NCBI RefSeq assembly: GCF_021390435.2
Contig: NZ_JAJVCN010000002.1
Span: 930,001 to 994,000 of the forward strand
DNA length: 64,000 nucleotides
Origin: Kibdelosporangium philippinense
Lineage (GTDB): Bacteria; Actinomycetota; Actinomycetes; Mycobacteriales; Pseudonocardiaceae
Direction of reading: 5' to 3'
The stretch's first letter is position 1. Every line of letters begins with the position of its first letter. Position numbers and translations under genes: made by a program. Positions 1 through 6,858 of this stretch are shown piece after piece. Under the pieces are notes generated by a model, which did not search any database, was not told where the DNA came from, and saw nothing but the letters and a program-made list of their open reading frames with translations.

Positions 1-564
1 ATCGGCCGCCGGATGTACGGCGGCACCTCGACCTACCTGCCGCTGAAGGTCAACCAGGCCGGTGTCATCCCGGTGATCTTCGCGTCGTCGCTGCTCTACC
101 TGCCCGACCTGATCGCCCGACTGATCGGCGGCGCACAGGACTCCGGCTGGCAGCGCTGGATCCAGACCTACCTGGTCCAGCAGGACAGCTGGGTGCACAT
201 CCTGGTGTACTTCTCGCTGATCATCTTCTTCACGTACTTCTACATCACGATCACGTTCAACGTGAACGAGCGTGCTGAGGAGATGCGGAAGTTCGGTGGC
301 TTCATCCCCGGCATCCGCCCTGGACGTCCAACCTCGGAATACCTGAGTTACGTGCTGAGCCGCATTACCCTGCCCGGCTCGATCTACCTTGGCATCATCG
401 CGATCCTGCCGAACTTCTTCCTCTCGGTGACTGGATCGGGGAACAACCAGAACTTCCCGTTCGGTGGTACCGCGGTACTGATCATGGTCGGCGTCGGCCT
501 CGACACCGTGAAGCAGATCGAGAGCCAGCTCATGCAACGTAACTACGAAGGGTTCCTCAGGTGA
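1..564 (+). CDS. secY: Protein translocase subunit SecY, C-terminal part (5' end outside window)
   Basis: SecY is the channel subunit of the SecYEG translocon in the inner membrane. The frame is open from base 1 and gives 187 residues; the start lies upstream of the window. Several hydrophobic segments alternate with charged loops, including GVIPVIFASSLLYL near the start, a long aromatic membrane span around residues 65-80, and the cytosolic loop ERAEEMRKFGGFIPGIRPGR that is typical of the last third of SecY. The end QRNYEGFLR matches the short cytosolic tail of actinobacterial SecY. The TGA stop overlaps the GTG of adk (GTGA), as is usual for the secY-adk pair. Confidence 0.96.
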   Translation: MGRRMYGGTSTYLPLKVNQAGVIPVIFASSLLYLPDLIARLIGGAQDSGWQRWIQTYLVQQDSWVHILVYFSLIIFFTYFYITITFNVNERAEEMRKFGGFIPGIRPGRPTSEYLSYVLSRITLPGSIYLGIIAILPNFFLSVTGSGNNQNFPFGGTAVLIMVGVGLDTVKQIESQLMQRNYEGFLR

Positions 565-1109
565 CACGACTCGTTCTGGTCGGCCCGCCTGGTGCGGGCA
601 AGGGCACGCAGGCCGGGACGCTCAGCGCAAAGCTCGGCGTGCCCCACATCTCCACCGGTGATCTGTTCCGTGCCCACATCGGGGACGGGACAGAGCTCGG
701 CCGCAGCGTCCAGGCGTTCCTCGACGAGGGCAAACTGGTGCCGGACGAAGTCACCAACGAGATGGTCCACGAGCGGCTCGCCGAAGAAGACACCAAGCGA
801 GGTTTCATCCTCGACGGTTTCCCCCGCAACATCCCGCAGGCCGAAGTGCTCGGCGAGATCCTCGCCGAGTCCGGCCACAAGCTGGACGCGGTCGTCGAGT
901 TCCAGATCGACGAAGACGTCGTTGTCGCCCGCCTGCTCGGCCGCGGCCGCAAGGACGACAACGAAGAAGTCATCCGGCACCGCCAGCACGTGTACCGCTC
1001 GGAGACCGAGCCACTGCTGAACTTCTACCGCGACATCGTGGTGACGGTCGACGCGGTCGGCGACGTCGACGAAGTGACCAACCGCGTGCTCAACGCGCTG
1101 GACAAGTGA
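561..1109 (+). CDS. adk: Adenylate kinase
   Basis: Converts AMP plus ATP to two ADP in the cytosol. The 182-residue protein opens with the P-loop GPPGAGKGTQ (about residues 8-17), followed by the AMP-binding STGDLFR and the DGFPRN segment. The LID is the short form, without the four-Cys zinc site, and carries GRGRKDDNEEVIRHR, as in other actinobacteria. The GTG start at 561 overlaps the secY stop, so translation is probably coupled. The stop in turn overlaps the first possible start of map, giving a tight secY-adk-map operon. Confidence 0.97.
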   Translation: MTRLVLVGPPGAGKGTQAGTLSAKLGVPHISTGDLFRAHIGDGTELGRSVQAFLDEGKLVPDEVTNEMVHERLAEEDTKRGFILDGFPRNIPQAEVLGEILAESGHKLDAVVEFQIDEDVVVARLLGRGRKDDNEEVIRHRQHVYRSETEPLLNFYRDIVVTVDAVGDVDEVTNRVLNALDK

Positions 1110-1921
1110 GCAGGGGTGGCCTGCTCGGCATGTTGCGCGGGCGCCAGTCGATGATCGAGATCAAGTCCCGCGGTGAGCTCGAAGCGATGCGTGCGGCGGG
1201 CTTGGTCGTCGCACGAACGCTCGACCTGCTGACCAAGGCGGTCAAACCCGGCGTGAGCACGGGAGAGCTGGACGAGCTCGCCGAGCAGACGATCAGGGAC
1301 GCGGGCGCGATCCCGTCCTTCAAGGGCTACCATGACTACCCGGCATCGATCTGCGCGTCGGTGAACGAGCAGGTCGTCCACGGCATCCCTGCTCTTGACC
1401 AGGTGCTCGCCGAGGGTGACCTGATCTCGATCGACTGCGGCGCGATCCTCGAAGGCTGGCACGGCGACGCGGCCGTGACGGTGGCCGCGGGCTCGATCCG
1501 CCCCGAGGACGCTTTGCTGTCCGAGGCGACACGCGTGGCCCTGTACGCAGGCGCGGAAGCCTTGGTTGTCGGCGCTCGCCTGTCGGACGTCTCGCACGCC
1601 ATCGAACAGTCGATCCTGCGTTCGGCGAAGGCAGACGGCGTCAAGTACGGCATCATCCGCGATTACGGCGGCCACGGCATCGGGACCGAGATGCACATGG
1701 AGCCGTACCTGTCGAACTACGGCAAGCCGGGCAAGGGCCCGCGCCTGGTCGAAGGCATGGCGATCGCCGTGGAGCCGATGTTGAGCCTCGGCGACCACGA
1801 CACCGACGAGCTCGACGACGGCTGGACAGTCGTGACCGAGGACGGTTCCCGCGCCGCCCACTGGGAGCACAGCGTCGCCATCACCGCCGACGGCCCCTGG
1901 ATCCTCACCGCCCCTGAATAA
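1106..1921 (+). CDS. map: Methionine aminopeptidase, type I
   Basis: Removes the N-terminal methionine from nascent proteins. The five metal ligands are readable: Asp in SIDCG, Asp in WHGDAAVTV, His in GGHGIGTEMH, Glu in AVEPML and Glu in AAHWEHSVAI. The GTG at 1106 overlaps the adk stop and gives 271 residues. ATGs at 1130 and 1151 would also work, and the conserved fold only begins at IEIKSRGELEAMRAAG, so the first 15 residues are uncertain. No SecA2/RNA-type N-terminal zinc extension is present. A repeat array starts 15 bases after the stop. Confidence 0.95.
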   Translation: MSRGGLLGMLRGRQSMIEIKSRGELEAMRAAGLVVARTLDLLTKAVKPGVSTGELDELAEQTIRDAGAIPSFKGYHDYPASICASVNEQVVHGIPALDQVLAEGDLISIDCGAILEGWHGDAAVTVAAGSIRPEDALLSEATRVALYAGAEALVVGARLSDVSHAIEQSILRSAKADGVKYGIIRDYGGHGIGTEMHMEPYLSNYGKPGKGPRLVEGMAIAVEPMLSLGDHDTDELDDGWTVVTEDGSRAAHWEHSVAITADGPWILTAPE

Positions 1922-1936
1922 CCACCCCGAAACCGG

Positions 1937-2212
1937 CGTGTCCACCGTTCCGACACACCGTGTCCACCGTTCCTTGCGGCCGTGTCCACCGTTCCGACAC
2001 ACCGAAATACACATTGCGACACCGTGTCGACCTTTGCCGCACACCGTGTCGACCGTTCCGGCACATCGTGTCCTCCTTTCCGGCACCATGAAATCCACAT
2101 CGCCACCAGCGGCGGGGATTTCGGTGTGCTGGAACGTGCAACTCGTTGTGCTGCAATGGTGGACACGGCCTTCAGCAATGGTGGACACGGTGTGCCGGAA
2201 CGGTGGACACGG
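1937..2212. repeat. Composite repeat locus 1: 22-bp tandem units facing reverse-complement units
   Basis: Six forward units beginning CGTGTCCACCGTTCCG or a close variant start at 1937, 1959, 1981, 2023, 2045 and 2067, spaced by exactly 22 bp except for one degenerate 20/22-bp step. After a core with CACCATGAAAT (2084-2094), reverse-complement units with GGTGGACACGG end at about 2168, 2190 and 2212, again 22 bp apart. Individual units contain GTGTC...GACAC and can form a small hairpin, and the two arms can pair with each other. This explains most of the 374-bp gene-free gap between map and the DUF1707 gene. A second copy lies at 42589-42756. No cas genes are nearby. Confidence 0.9.
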
Positions 2213-2295
2213 CGTTCTGGGGTAGGGGCAGCCCTACCGAAAACGTAGGGATTGCGCCATCCACCTGCGGGTCTTGCGCGGGGACCATTGTCAGG

Positions 2296-2709
2296 GTGAC
2301 CGACGACTTCGCCCCTGACCTCGTCCGTGTGACCGATCTGGACCGCAAGGCCGTGGAAGCAAGGCTGCGGATGGCGCACACCGACGGCAGCCTCACCCTG
2401 ACCGAGCTGGACGAACGTCTGGCGAACCTTTGGTTGACGAAAACCCGACGCGACCTGGCCACCCTGATCAGGGACCTGCCCGCGCCCGCCCCGCCGCCAC
2501 CCCCGCCCAAGCCGGACAACGCCCGCAAGGCGATGCGCGTTCTGACAGCCATCTGGCTGTCGGTCAGCGCCATCAACCTGGTGATTTGGCTCATGGTCTC
2601 GCTGATCAGCCTCGACCCGGCCTACCCGTGGTTCCTCTGGCCGATGCTGCCGCCAGGGGCCGTTCTCGGCGTACTCTGGTGGTTGGGTGTTGGACGTACC
2701 CGCAGCTAG
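2296..2709 (+). CDS. DUF1707 and 2TM domain membrane protein
   Basis: A 137-residue protein with two parts. Residues about 5-55 match the DUF1707 (SHOCT-like) pattern: RVTDLDRKAVEARLRMAHTD, then LTLTELDERL and a leucine-rich end. A Pro-rich linker (PAPAPPPPPPKP) follows, and then two hydrophobic spans at about 80-100 and 112-130 with a short outside loop. The function of the family is not known. The GTG at 2296 is chosen because the frame upstream runs through the 22-bp repeat array, which is unlikely to be coding, and the conserved domain starts just after it. The gene stands alone between the repeat array and infA. Confidence 0.75.
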   Translation: MTDDFAPDLVRVTDLDRKAVEARLRMAHTDGSLTLTELDERLANLWLTKTRRDLATLIRDLPAPAPPPPPPKPDNARKAMRVLTAIWLSVSAINLVIWLMVSLISLDPAYPWFLWPMLPPGAVLGVLWWLGVGRTRS

Positions 2710-2728
2710 GACCCCCGATTTGGGGTCC
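2709..2728. terminator. Short hairpin after the DUF1707 gene
   Basis: GGACCCC (2709-2715) pairs with GGGGTCC (2722-2728) around a 6-nt loop, right at the stop codon of the upstream gene. There is no T tract. It overlaps the proposed -35 box of infA, so it could act as a weak terminator or be incidental. Confidence 0.4.
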
Positions 2729-2748
2729 GGACGCAGGGTGCGTACACT
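2720..2748 (+). promoter_or_regulatory. Candidate promoter for infA and the rpsM-rpoA cluster
   Basis: A TTGGGG hexamer (2720-2725) is followed after exactly 17 bp by TACACT (2743-2748), a reasonable match to housekeeping sigma boxes in high-GC actinobacteria. It lies 123 bp before the infA ATG, and no other pairing in the gap is better. Confidence 0.5.
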
Positions 2749-2871
2749 TGATTGGTGGCGCGCACGTAGCGCCGGTCTCGTTGTGCGGTTTTTCATCTGA
2801 TGAACGCTCGCGTGTCCGACTCTTGGCGTGCCCTTGTAGGAAGTAAGTCACCGTCACGAAACGCGGAGGAC

Positions 2872-3093
2872 ATGGGCAAGAAAGACGGGGCCATCGAAGT
2901 CGAGGGTCGCGTGGTCGAACCCCTCCCCAACGCGATGTTCCGCGTTGAGCTGGAGAACGGTCACAAGGTTCTCGCGCACATCAGTGGCAAGATGCGGCAG
3001 CACTACATCCGTATCCTGCCTGAGGACCGGGTCGTGGTGGAGCTTTCGCCGTATGACCTGACCCGTGGGCGCATCGTCTACCGCTACAAGTAG
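2872..3093 (+). CDS. infA: Translation initiation factor IF-1
   Basis: A 73-residue S1/OB-fold protein that binds the 30S A site during initiation. The sequence is near-canonical: MGKKDGAIEVEGRVVEPLPN at the start, NGHKVLAHISGKMRQHYIRI in the middle and RGRIVYRYK at the end. The ATG at 2872 follows an ACGCGGAGGAC Shine-Dalgarno region. It heads the infA-rpmJ-rpsM-rpsK-rpsD-rpoA-rplQ cluster, and a promoter candidate lies upstream. Confidence 0.98.
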   Translation: MGKKDGAIEVEGRVVEPLPNAMFRVELENGHKVLAHISGKMRQHYIRILPEDRVVVELSPYDLTRGRIVYRYK

Positions 3094-3128
3094 TGACCTT
3101 TACCAGGCTTGAACAGGAGAGCTGAGGC

Positions 3129-3242
3129 GTGAAGGTCCAGCCGAGCGTCAAGAAGATCTGCGACAAGTGCAAGGTGATCCGCCGGCACGGTCGCGTCATG
3201 GTGATCTGCGAGAACTTGCGTCACAAGCAGCGCCAGGGCTGA
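3129..3242 (+). CDS. rpmJ: 50S ribosomal protein L36
   Basis: A 37-residue protein. It reads MKVQPSVKKICDKCKVIRRH at the start and ends with ENLRHKQRQG. The zinc-ribbon ligands are the pair CDKC, then a Cys in VMVICEN and a His in LRHKQ, so this is the zinc-binding (C+) form. The GTG start at 3129 is preceded by AACAGGAGAGCTGAG, a good ribosome-binding site. The gap to rpsM is 148 bp and can form hairpins. Confidence 0.97.
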   Translation: MKVQPSVKKICDKCKVIRRHGRVMVICENLRHKQRQG

Positions 3243-3272
3243 ACAACAACACAGAGGACCTCCTATGACCTG

Positions 3273-3291
3273 CCGGATCACACGGATCCGG
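3273..3291 (+). promoter_or_regulatory. Hairpin in the rpmJ-rpsM leader
   Basis: CCGGATC (3273-3279) pairs perfectly with GATCCGG (3285-3291) around a 5-nt loop. A second short stem, CCCCGG with CCGGGG, follows at about 3297-3318. The gap is unusually long for this cluster and GC-rich. It could attenuate transcription or bind a ribosomal protein, but nothing beyond the pairing supports either. Confidence 0.4.
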
Positions 3292-3390
3292 CGTGCCCCC
3301 GGACTTCAGGCCGGGGCCCGGGCTCAGTGAGTCAACCCGGGGCGGTCAGGGAGCAGACCTGAAGAAGATCCTTAAGGAGAAAGCGCCGAA

Positions 3391-3771
3391 ATGGCACGAC
3401 TCATGGGCGTAGACCTCCCCCGCGAGAAGCGGTTGGAGATCGCCCTTACCTACATCTTTGGCATCGGGCGTACCCGCTCCAAGGAGCTGCTGAACGCGAC
3501 CGAGTTGTCTCCCGACCTGCGGGTGAAGGATCTGTCCGATGAGGACGTCCTGAAGCTCAGGGACTACATCGAGGAGCACTTCAAGGTCGAGGGTGACCTC
3601 CGCCGTGAGGTCCAGGCCGACATTCGCCGGAAGATGGAGATCGGCTGCTACGAGGGCCTGCGCTGGCGTCGTGGTCTGCCAGTCCGCGGTCAGCGGACCA
3701 AGACCAACGCACGCACCCGCAAGGGTCCCAAGAAGACGGTCGCCGGCAAGAAGAAGGCCGGAAAGAAGTGA
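3391..3771 (+). CDS. rpsM: 30S ribosomal protein S13
   Basis: A 126-residue protein of the 30S head that contacts tRNA and the 50S subunit. It opens MARLMGVDLPREKRLEIALT, contains the helix-two-turns-helix stretch YIFGIGRTRSKELLN, and has RGLPVRGQRTKTNARTRKG before a Lys-rich tail GKKKAGKK. The ATG follows AAGGAGAAAGCGCCGAA. The TGA stop overlaps a GTG that opens a 62-codon frame before rpsK. Confidence 0.98.
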   Translation: MARLMGVDLPREKRLEIALTYIFGIGRTRSKELLNATELSPDLRVKDLSDEDVLKLRDYIEEHFKVEGDLRREVQADIRRKMEIGCYEGLRWRRGLPVRGQRTKTNARTRKGPKKTVAGKKKAGKK

Positions 3772-3956
3772 GCCAGTACTGCGGCAGGACGCTCAAGCTC
3801 GTCACGCAGTCGCGGCGTGGCCGGTCCGCCATGCGGGCCACCCTCGTCGCCCCGCAGAACGCCCGCCCAGAGGCGCTGCGGGACCTGTACCTCGACGCCG
3901 GGACGCGTATCCGGCGCGGGTCTGTCGCTCCTTCACCCACTCGCGCTTCCAAGTAG
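3768..3956 (+). CDS. Small basic ORF between rpsM and rpsK, unknown
   Basis: A 62-codon frame starts with a GTG that overlaps the rpsM stop (GTGA) and ends 15 bases before the rpsK ATG, so it fills the whole spacer. The product is basic (14 Arg/Lys) and begins MSQYCGRTLKLVTQSRRGR. Nearly all codons end in G or C, like the flanking genes, apart from a few near the end. No known domain is recognised and this cluster normally has no gene here. It may be a real coupled small protein or a chance open frame in GC-rich DNA. Conservation in relatives would decide. Confidence 0.4.
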   Translation: MSQYCGRTLKLVTQSRRGRSAMRATLVAPQNARPEALRDLYLDAGTRIRRGSVAPSPTRASK

Positions 3957-3971
3957 GAGAAACCCGAAGAA

Positions 3972-4376
3972 ATGCCACCGAAGTCTCGTACTGGCGCCGT
4001 CAAGAAAGTGCGGCGCAAGGAAAAGAAGAACATCTCCCACGGGCATGCTCACATCAAGAGCACGTTCAACAACACGATCGTCTCGATCACCGACCCGCAG
4101 GGCAACGTGATCAGCTGGGCGTCCAGCGGCCACGTCGGCTTCAAGGGCTCGCGTAAGTCCACGCCGTTCGCCGCCCAGATGGCCGCGGAGAACGCCGCCC
4201 GCAAGGCCGCCGAACACGGCATGAAGAAGGTCGACGTGTTCGTCAAGGGCCCGGGCTCCGGCAGGGAGACCGCGATCCGTTCGCTGCAGGCAGCCGGCCT
4301 CGAGGTCGGCACGATCCAGGACGTGACCCCGCAGCCCCACAACGGCTGCCGCCCGCCCAAGCGGCGCCGGGTCTGA
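3972..4376 (+). CDS. rpsK: 30S ribosomal protein S11
   Basis: A 134-residue platform protein of the 30S subunit. Typical elements are GHAHIKSTFNNTIVSITDPQ near residue 25, SSGHVGFKGSRKSTPFAAQ in the centre, and the invariant end DVTPQPHNGCRPPKRRRV. The ATG at 3972 follows AGGAGAAACCCGAAGAA. It is co-transcribed with rpsD, 23 bp downstream. Confidence 0.98.
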   Translation: MPPKSRTGAVKKVRRKEKKNISHGHAHIKSTFNNTIVSITDPQGNVISWASSGHVGFKGSRKSTPFAAQMAAENAARKAAEHGMKKVDVFVKGPGSGRETAIRSLQAAGLEVGTIQDVTPQPHNGCRPPKRRRV

Positions 4377-4399
4377 GGCACGGGGAGGAGTAAGAACAC

Positions 4400-5005
4400 A
4401 TGGCTCGTTACACGGGACCCGCGACGCGCAAGTCGCGGCGGCTCAAGGTTGACCTCGTCGGTGGCGACAAGGCGTTCGAGCGTCGCCCCTACCCGCCCGG
4501 CCAGCACGGCCGTGGCCGGATCAAGGAGAGCGAGTACCTGCTTCAGCTGCAGGAGAAGCAGAAGGCTCGCTTCACCTACGGCGTTCTCGAGCGTCAGTTC
4601 CGCAAGTACTACGACGAGGCCGTCCGCCAGCAGGGCAAGACCGGTGAGGTCCTGCTCCAGCTGCTGGAGTCGCGTTTGGACAACGTGGTGTACCGCGCGG
4701 GCCTCGCGCGTACCCGTCGCCAGGCGCGTCAGCTCGTCAGCCACGGTCACTTCATCGTCAACGGCGTGAAGGTGAACGTGCCGAGCTACCAGGTCACCAA
4801 GTTCGACATCATCGACGTCAAGCCGAAGTCGCTGCCGACGCTGCCGTTCGAGGTCGCCAAGGCGACCATCGGCGACCGGCCGATCCCGGCTTGGCTGCAG
4901 CTGGTGCCGTCGAACCTGCGGATCCTGGTGCACCAGCGGCCGGAGCGGGCGCAGATCGACGTGCCCGTCCAGGAACAGCTGATCGTCGAGTTCTACTCGA
5001 AGTAA
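4400..5005 (+). CDS. rpsD: 30S ribosomal protein S4
   Basis: A 201-residue primary 16S rRNA-binding protein of the 30S body. It opens MARYTGPATRKSRRLKVDLV, has the YPPGQHGRGR segment without the N-terminal four-Cys zinc site, and carries the S4 RNA-binding domain around residues 90-150 (LLESRLDNVVYRAGLARTRR and SHGHFIVNGVKVNVP). The end RAQIDVPVQEQLIVEFYSK is canonical. A stem-loop lies just after the stop and before rpoA. Confidence 0.98.
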   Translation: MARYTGPATRKSRRLKVDLVGGDKAFERRPYPPGQHGRGRIKESEYLLQLQEKQKARFTYGVLERQFRKYYDEAVRQQGKTGEVLLQLLESRLDNVVYRAGLARTRRQARQLVSHGHFIVNGVKVNVPSYQVTKFDIIDVKPKSLPTLPFEVAKATIGDRPIPAWLQLVPSNLRILVHQRPERAQIDVPVQEQLIVEFYSK

Positions 5006-5016
5006 GACTTGTTGAC

Positions 5017-5043
5017 GCCCCGGCGTTCCGATAGCGCCGGGGC
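5017..5043 (+). terminator. Stem-loop between rpsD and rpoA
   Basis: GCCCCGGCG (5017-5025) pairs with CGCCGGGGC (5035-5043) around a 9-nt loop. There is no long T tract, so it is more likely a partial terminator, attenuator or mRNA-processing/stability site within the operon than a full stop. Confidence 0.55.
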
Positions 5044-5094
5044 TCCATTTCCAGGCATCAAATAGCGGGTGCCTCAGGGAAGGAAACGAAGAAA

Positions 5095-6156
5095 GTGCTT
5101 ATCTCACAGCGTCCCAGCCTCGCCGAGGAGCCGGTCAGCGAGACCAGGTCCCGGTTTGTCATCGAGCCGCTTGAGCCTGGCTTCGGCTACACGCTCGGCA
5201 ACTCGCTGCGCCGGACCCTGCTGTCGTCGATCCCCGGCGCCGCGGTCACCAGCATCCGCATCGACGGCGTGCTGCACGAGTTCACCACCGTTCCCGGGGT
5301 GAAGGAAGACGTCACCGACATCATCCTGAACCTCAAGGAGCTCGTCGTTTCGTCCGAAGAGGACGAGCCGGTCACCATGTACCTGCGCAAGCAGGGCCCT
5401 GGTGAGGTCACCGCCGGAGACATCGTGCCGCCGGCCGGTGTCACCGTGCACAACCCCGATCTGCACATCGCCACGCTGAACGGCAAGGGCAAGCTGGAGA
5501 TCGAGCTGGTCGTCGAGCGGGGCCGTGGTTACGTGCCCGCGGTGCAGAACAAGCAGGCAGGTGCCGAGATCGGCCGGATCCCGGTCGACTCGATCTACTC
5601 GCCGGTGCTGAAGGTGACCTACAAGGTCGAGGCGACTCGTGTCGAGCAGCGCACGGACTTCGACAAGCTGATCCTGGACGTCGAGTCCAAGCCGTCGATC
5701 ACGCCGCGCGACGCGGTGGCATCGGCTGGTAAGACCCTGGTCGAGCTCTTCGGCCTCGCACGGGAGCTGAATGTCGATGCCGAGGGCATCGAGATCGGCC
5801 CGTCGCCCGCGGAGGCGGACACCATCGCCGCCTACGCGATGCCGATCGAGGACCTCGACCTGACGGTCCGTTCGTACAACTGCCTCAAGCGCGAGGGCAT
5901 CCACACCGTGGGTGAGCTGGTTTCGCGCAGCGAGGCGGACCTGCTGGACATCCGTAACTTCGGTGCGAAGTCGATCGACGAGGTCAAGATGAAGCTCGTC
6001 AGCCTCGGCCTCGCGCTCAAGGACAGCCCCCCCGGGTTCGACCCGACGGCCGCGGCCGCCGACTACCCGGTCGAGGGCGCTTGGGCTACGGCGGACAGTG
6101 GTGTCGACACCAGCCACGACGACGGCCAGGACTACGCCGAGACGGAGCAGCTCTGA
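5095..6156 (+). CDS. rpoA: DNA-directed RNA polymerase alpha subunit
   Basis: A 353-residue subunit that nucleates RNA polymerase assembly and contacts upstream DNA and activators. The N-terminal domain carries the dimerisation motif FGYTLGNSLRRTLLSSIPGA near residue 30. The C-terminal domain has LDLTVRSYNCLKREGIHTVG and LDIRNFGAKSIDEVK. An acidic tail of about 35 residues follows. The GTG at 5095 fits the conserved start MLISQRPSLAEE and is preceded by a GGAAGGAAACGAAGAAA Shine-Dalgarno region. Confidence 0.98.
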   Translation: MLISQRPSLAEEPVSETRSRFVIEPLEPGFGYTLGNSLRRTLLSSIPGAAVTSIRIDGVLHEFTTVPGVKEDVTDIILNLKELVVSSEEDEPVTMYLRKQGPGEVTAGDIVPPAGVTVHNPDLHIATLNGKGKLEIELVVERGRGYVPAVQNKQAGAEIGRIPVDSIYSPVLKVTYKVEATRVEQRTDFDKLILDVESKPSITPRDAVASAGKTLVELFGLARELNVDAEGIEIGPSPAEADTIAAYAMPIEDLDLTVRSYNCLKREGIHTVGELVSRSEADLLDIRNFGAKSIDEVKMKLVSLGLALKDSPPGFDPTAAAADYPVEGAWATADSGVDTSHDDGQDYAETEQL

Positions 6157-6201
6157 GTCCCTTGTGGACGCTCAAGAGCGGACATATCTAGGAGCTAGGA
6201 A

Positions 6202-6858
6202 ATGCCCACCCCCACGAAGGGTCGCCGCCTCGGCGGGTCTCCGGCGCACGAACGGATGTTGCTGGCCAACCTGGCCACCTCGCTGTTCACGCACGGCCGG
6301 ATCACCACCACGGAGGCCAAGGCCAAGCGGCTGCGCCCGTTGGCCGAGCGCCTGATCACCAAGGCGAAGCACGCGCACCTGGCCAACGAGGAGTACGCCA
6401 AGGCGACTCCCGAGGCCGAGCGCAAGGACAAGTACAGCGAGAGCGGCTTCAAGACCAGCCCGGCCGCACTGCACCACCGTCGCGAGATCACCAAGGTGAT
6501 CCGCAACAAGGATGTCGTGCACCGGTTGCTGGCCGAGATCGGCCCGTTCTTCATCGACCGCGACGGCGGCTACACCCGGATCGTCAAGACGTTGCCGCGC
6601 AAGGGCGACAACGCCAAGATGGCGATCATCGAGCTGGTCAACGAGAAGACCGTGACCAGCGAGGCGGAGAAGGCCCGCGGCACCAAGTTCGCCAAGAAGG
6701 CCGACGAGCCGACGGCGGAGGAGACCAGCACTGAGGCAGTGGCCGAGGCCGACGCCGACGTGACCAAGGTCGAGGACGCCGACACCGAGGCTCCGGCCGA
6801 GGCCAAGGCTGACGAGGACACCGCCGAGGAGAAGTCCGAGAAGAAGGACGAGTCCTGA
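6202..6858 (+). CDS. rplQ: 50S ribosomal protein L17, with long acidic tail
   Basis: Residues 1-about 120 are a standard L17: MPTPTKGRRLGGSPAHERML, then TTTEAKAKRLRPLAERLIT and GDNAKMAIIELV. From about residue 135 a roughly 80-residue tail rich in Ala, Glu, Asp and Lys follows, ending EEKSEKKDES; such tails are seen on actinobacterial L17 and rpsI, and their role is unknown. The total of 218 residues exceeds the usual 120 or so for that reason. The stop TGA shares bases with the CTG proposed here as the truA start. Confidence 0.97.
   Translation: MPTPTKGRRLGGSPAHERMLLANLATSLFTHGRITTTEAKAKRLRPLAERLITKAKHAHLANEEYAKATPEAERKDKYSESGFKTSPAALHHRREITKVIRNKDVVHRLLAEIGPFFIDRDGGYTRIVKTLPRKGDNAKMAIIELVNEKTVTSEAEKARGTKFAKKADEPTAEETSTEAVAEADADVTKVEDADTEAPAEAKADEDTAEEKSEKKDES

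Noticed and set aside
1025..2188. Minus-strand open frame across map and the repeat array
   Set aside because: It is antisense to the clearly coding map gene and reads through the 22-bp repeats; no domain is visible.
1937..2212. CRISPR array
   Set aside because: Units are directly abutting with a 22-bp period, have no unique spacers, are followed by inverted copies, and no cas genes are nearby.
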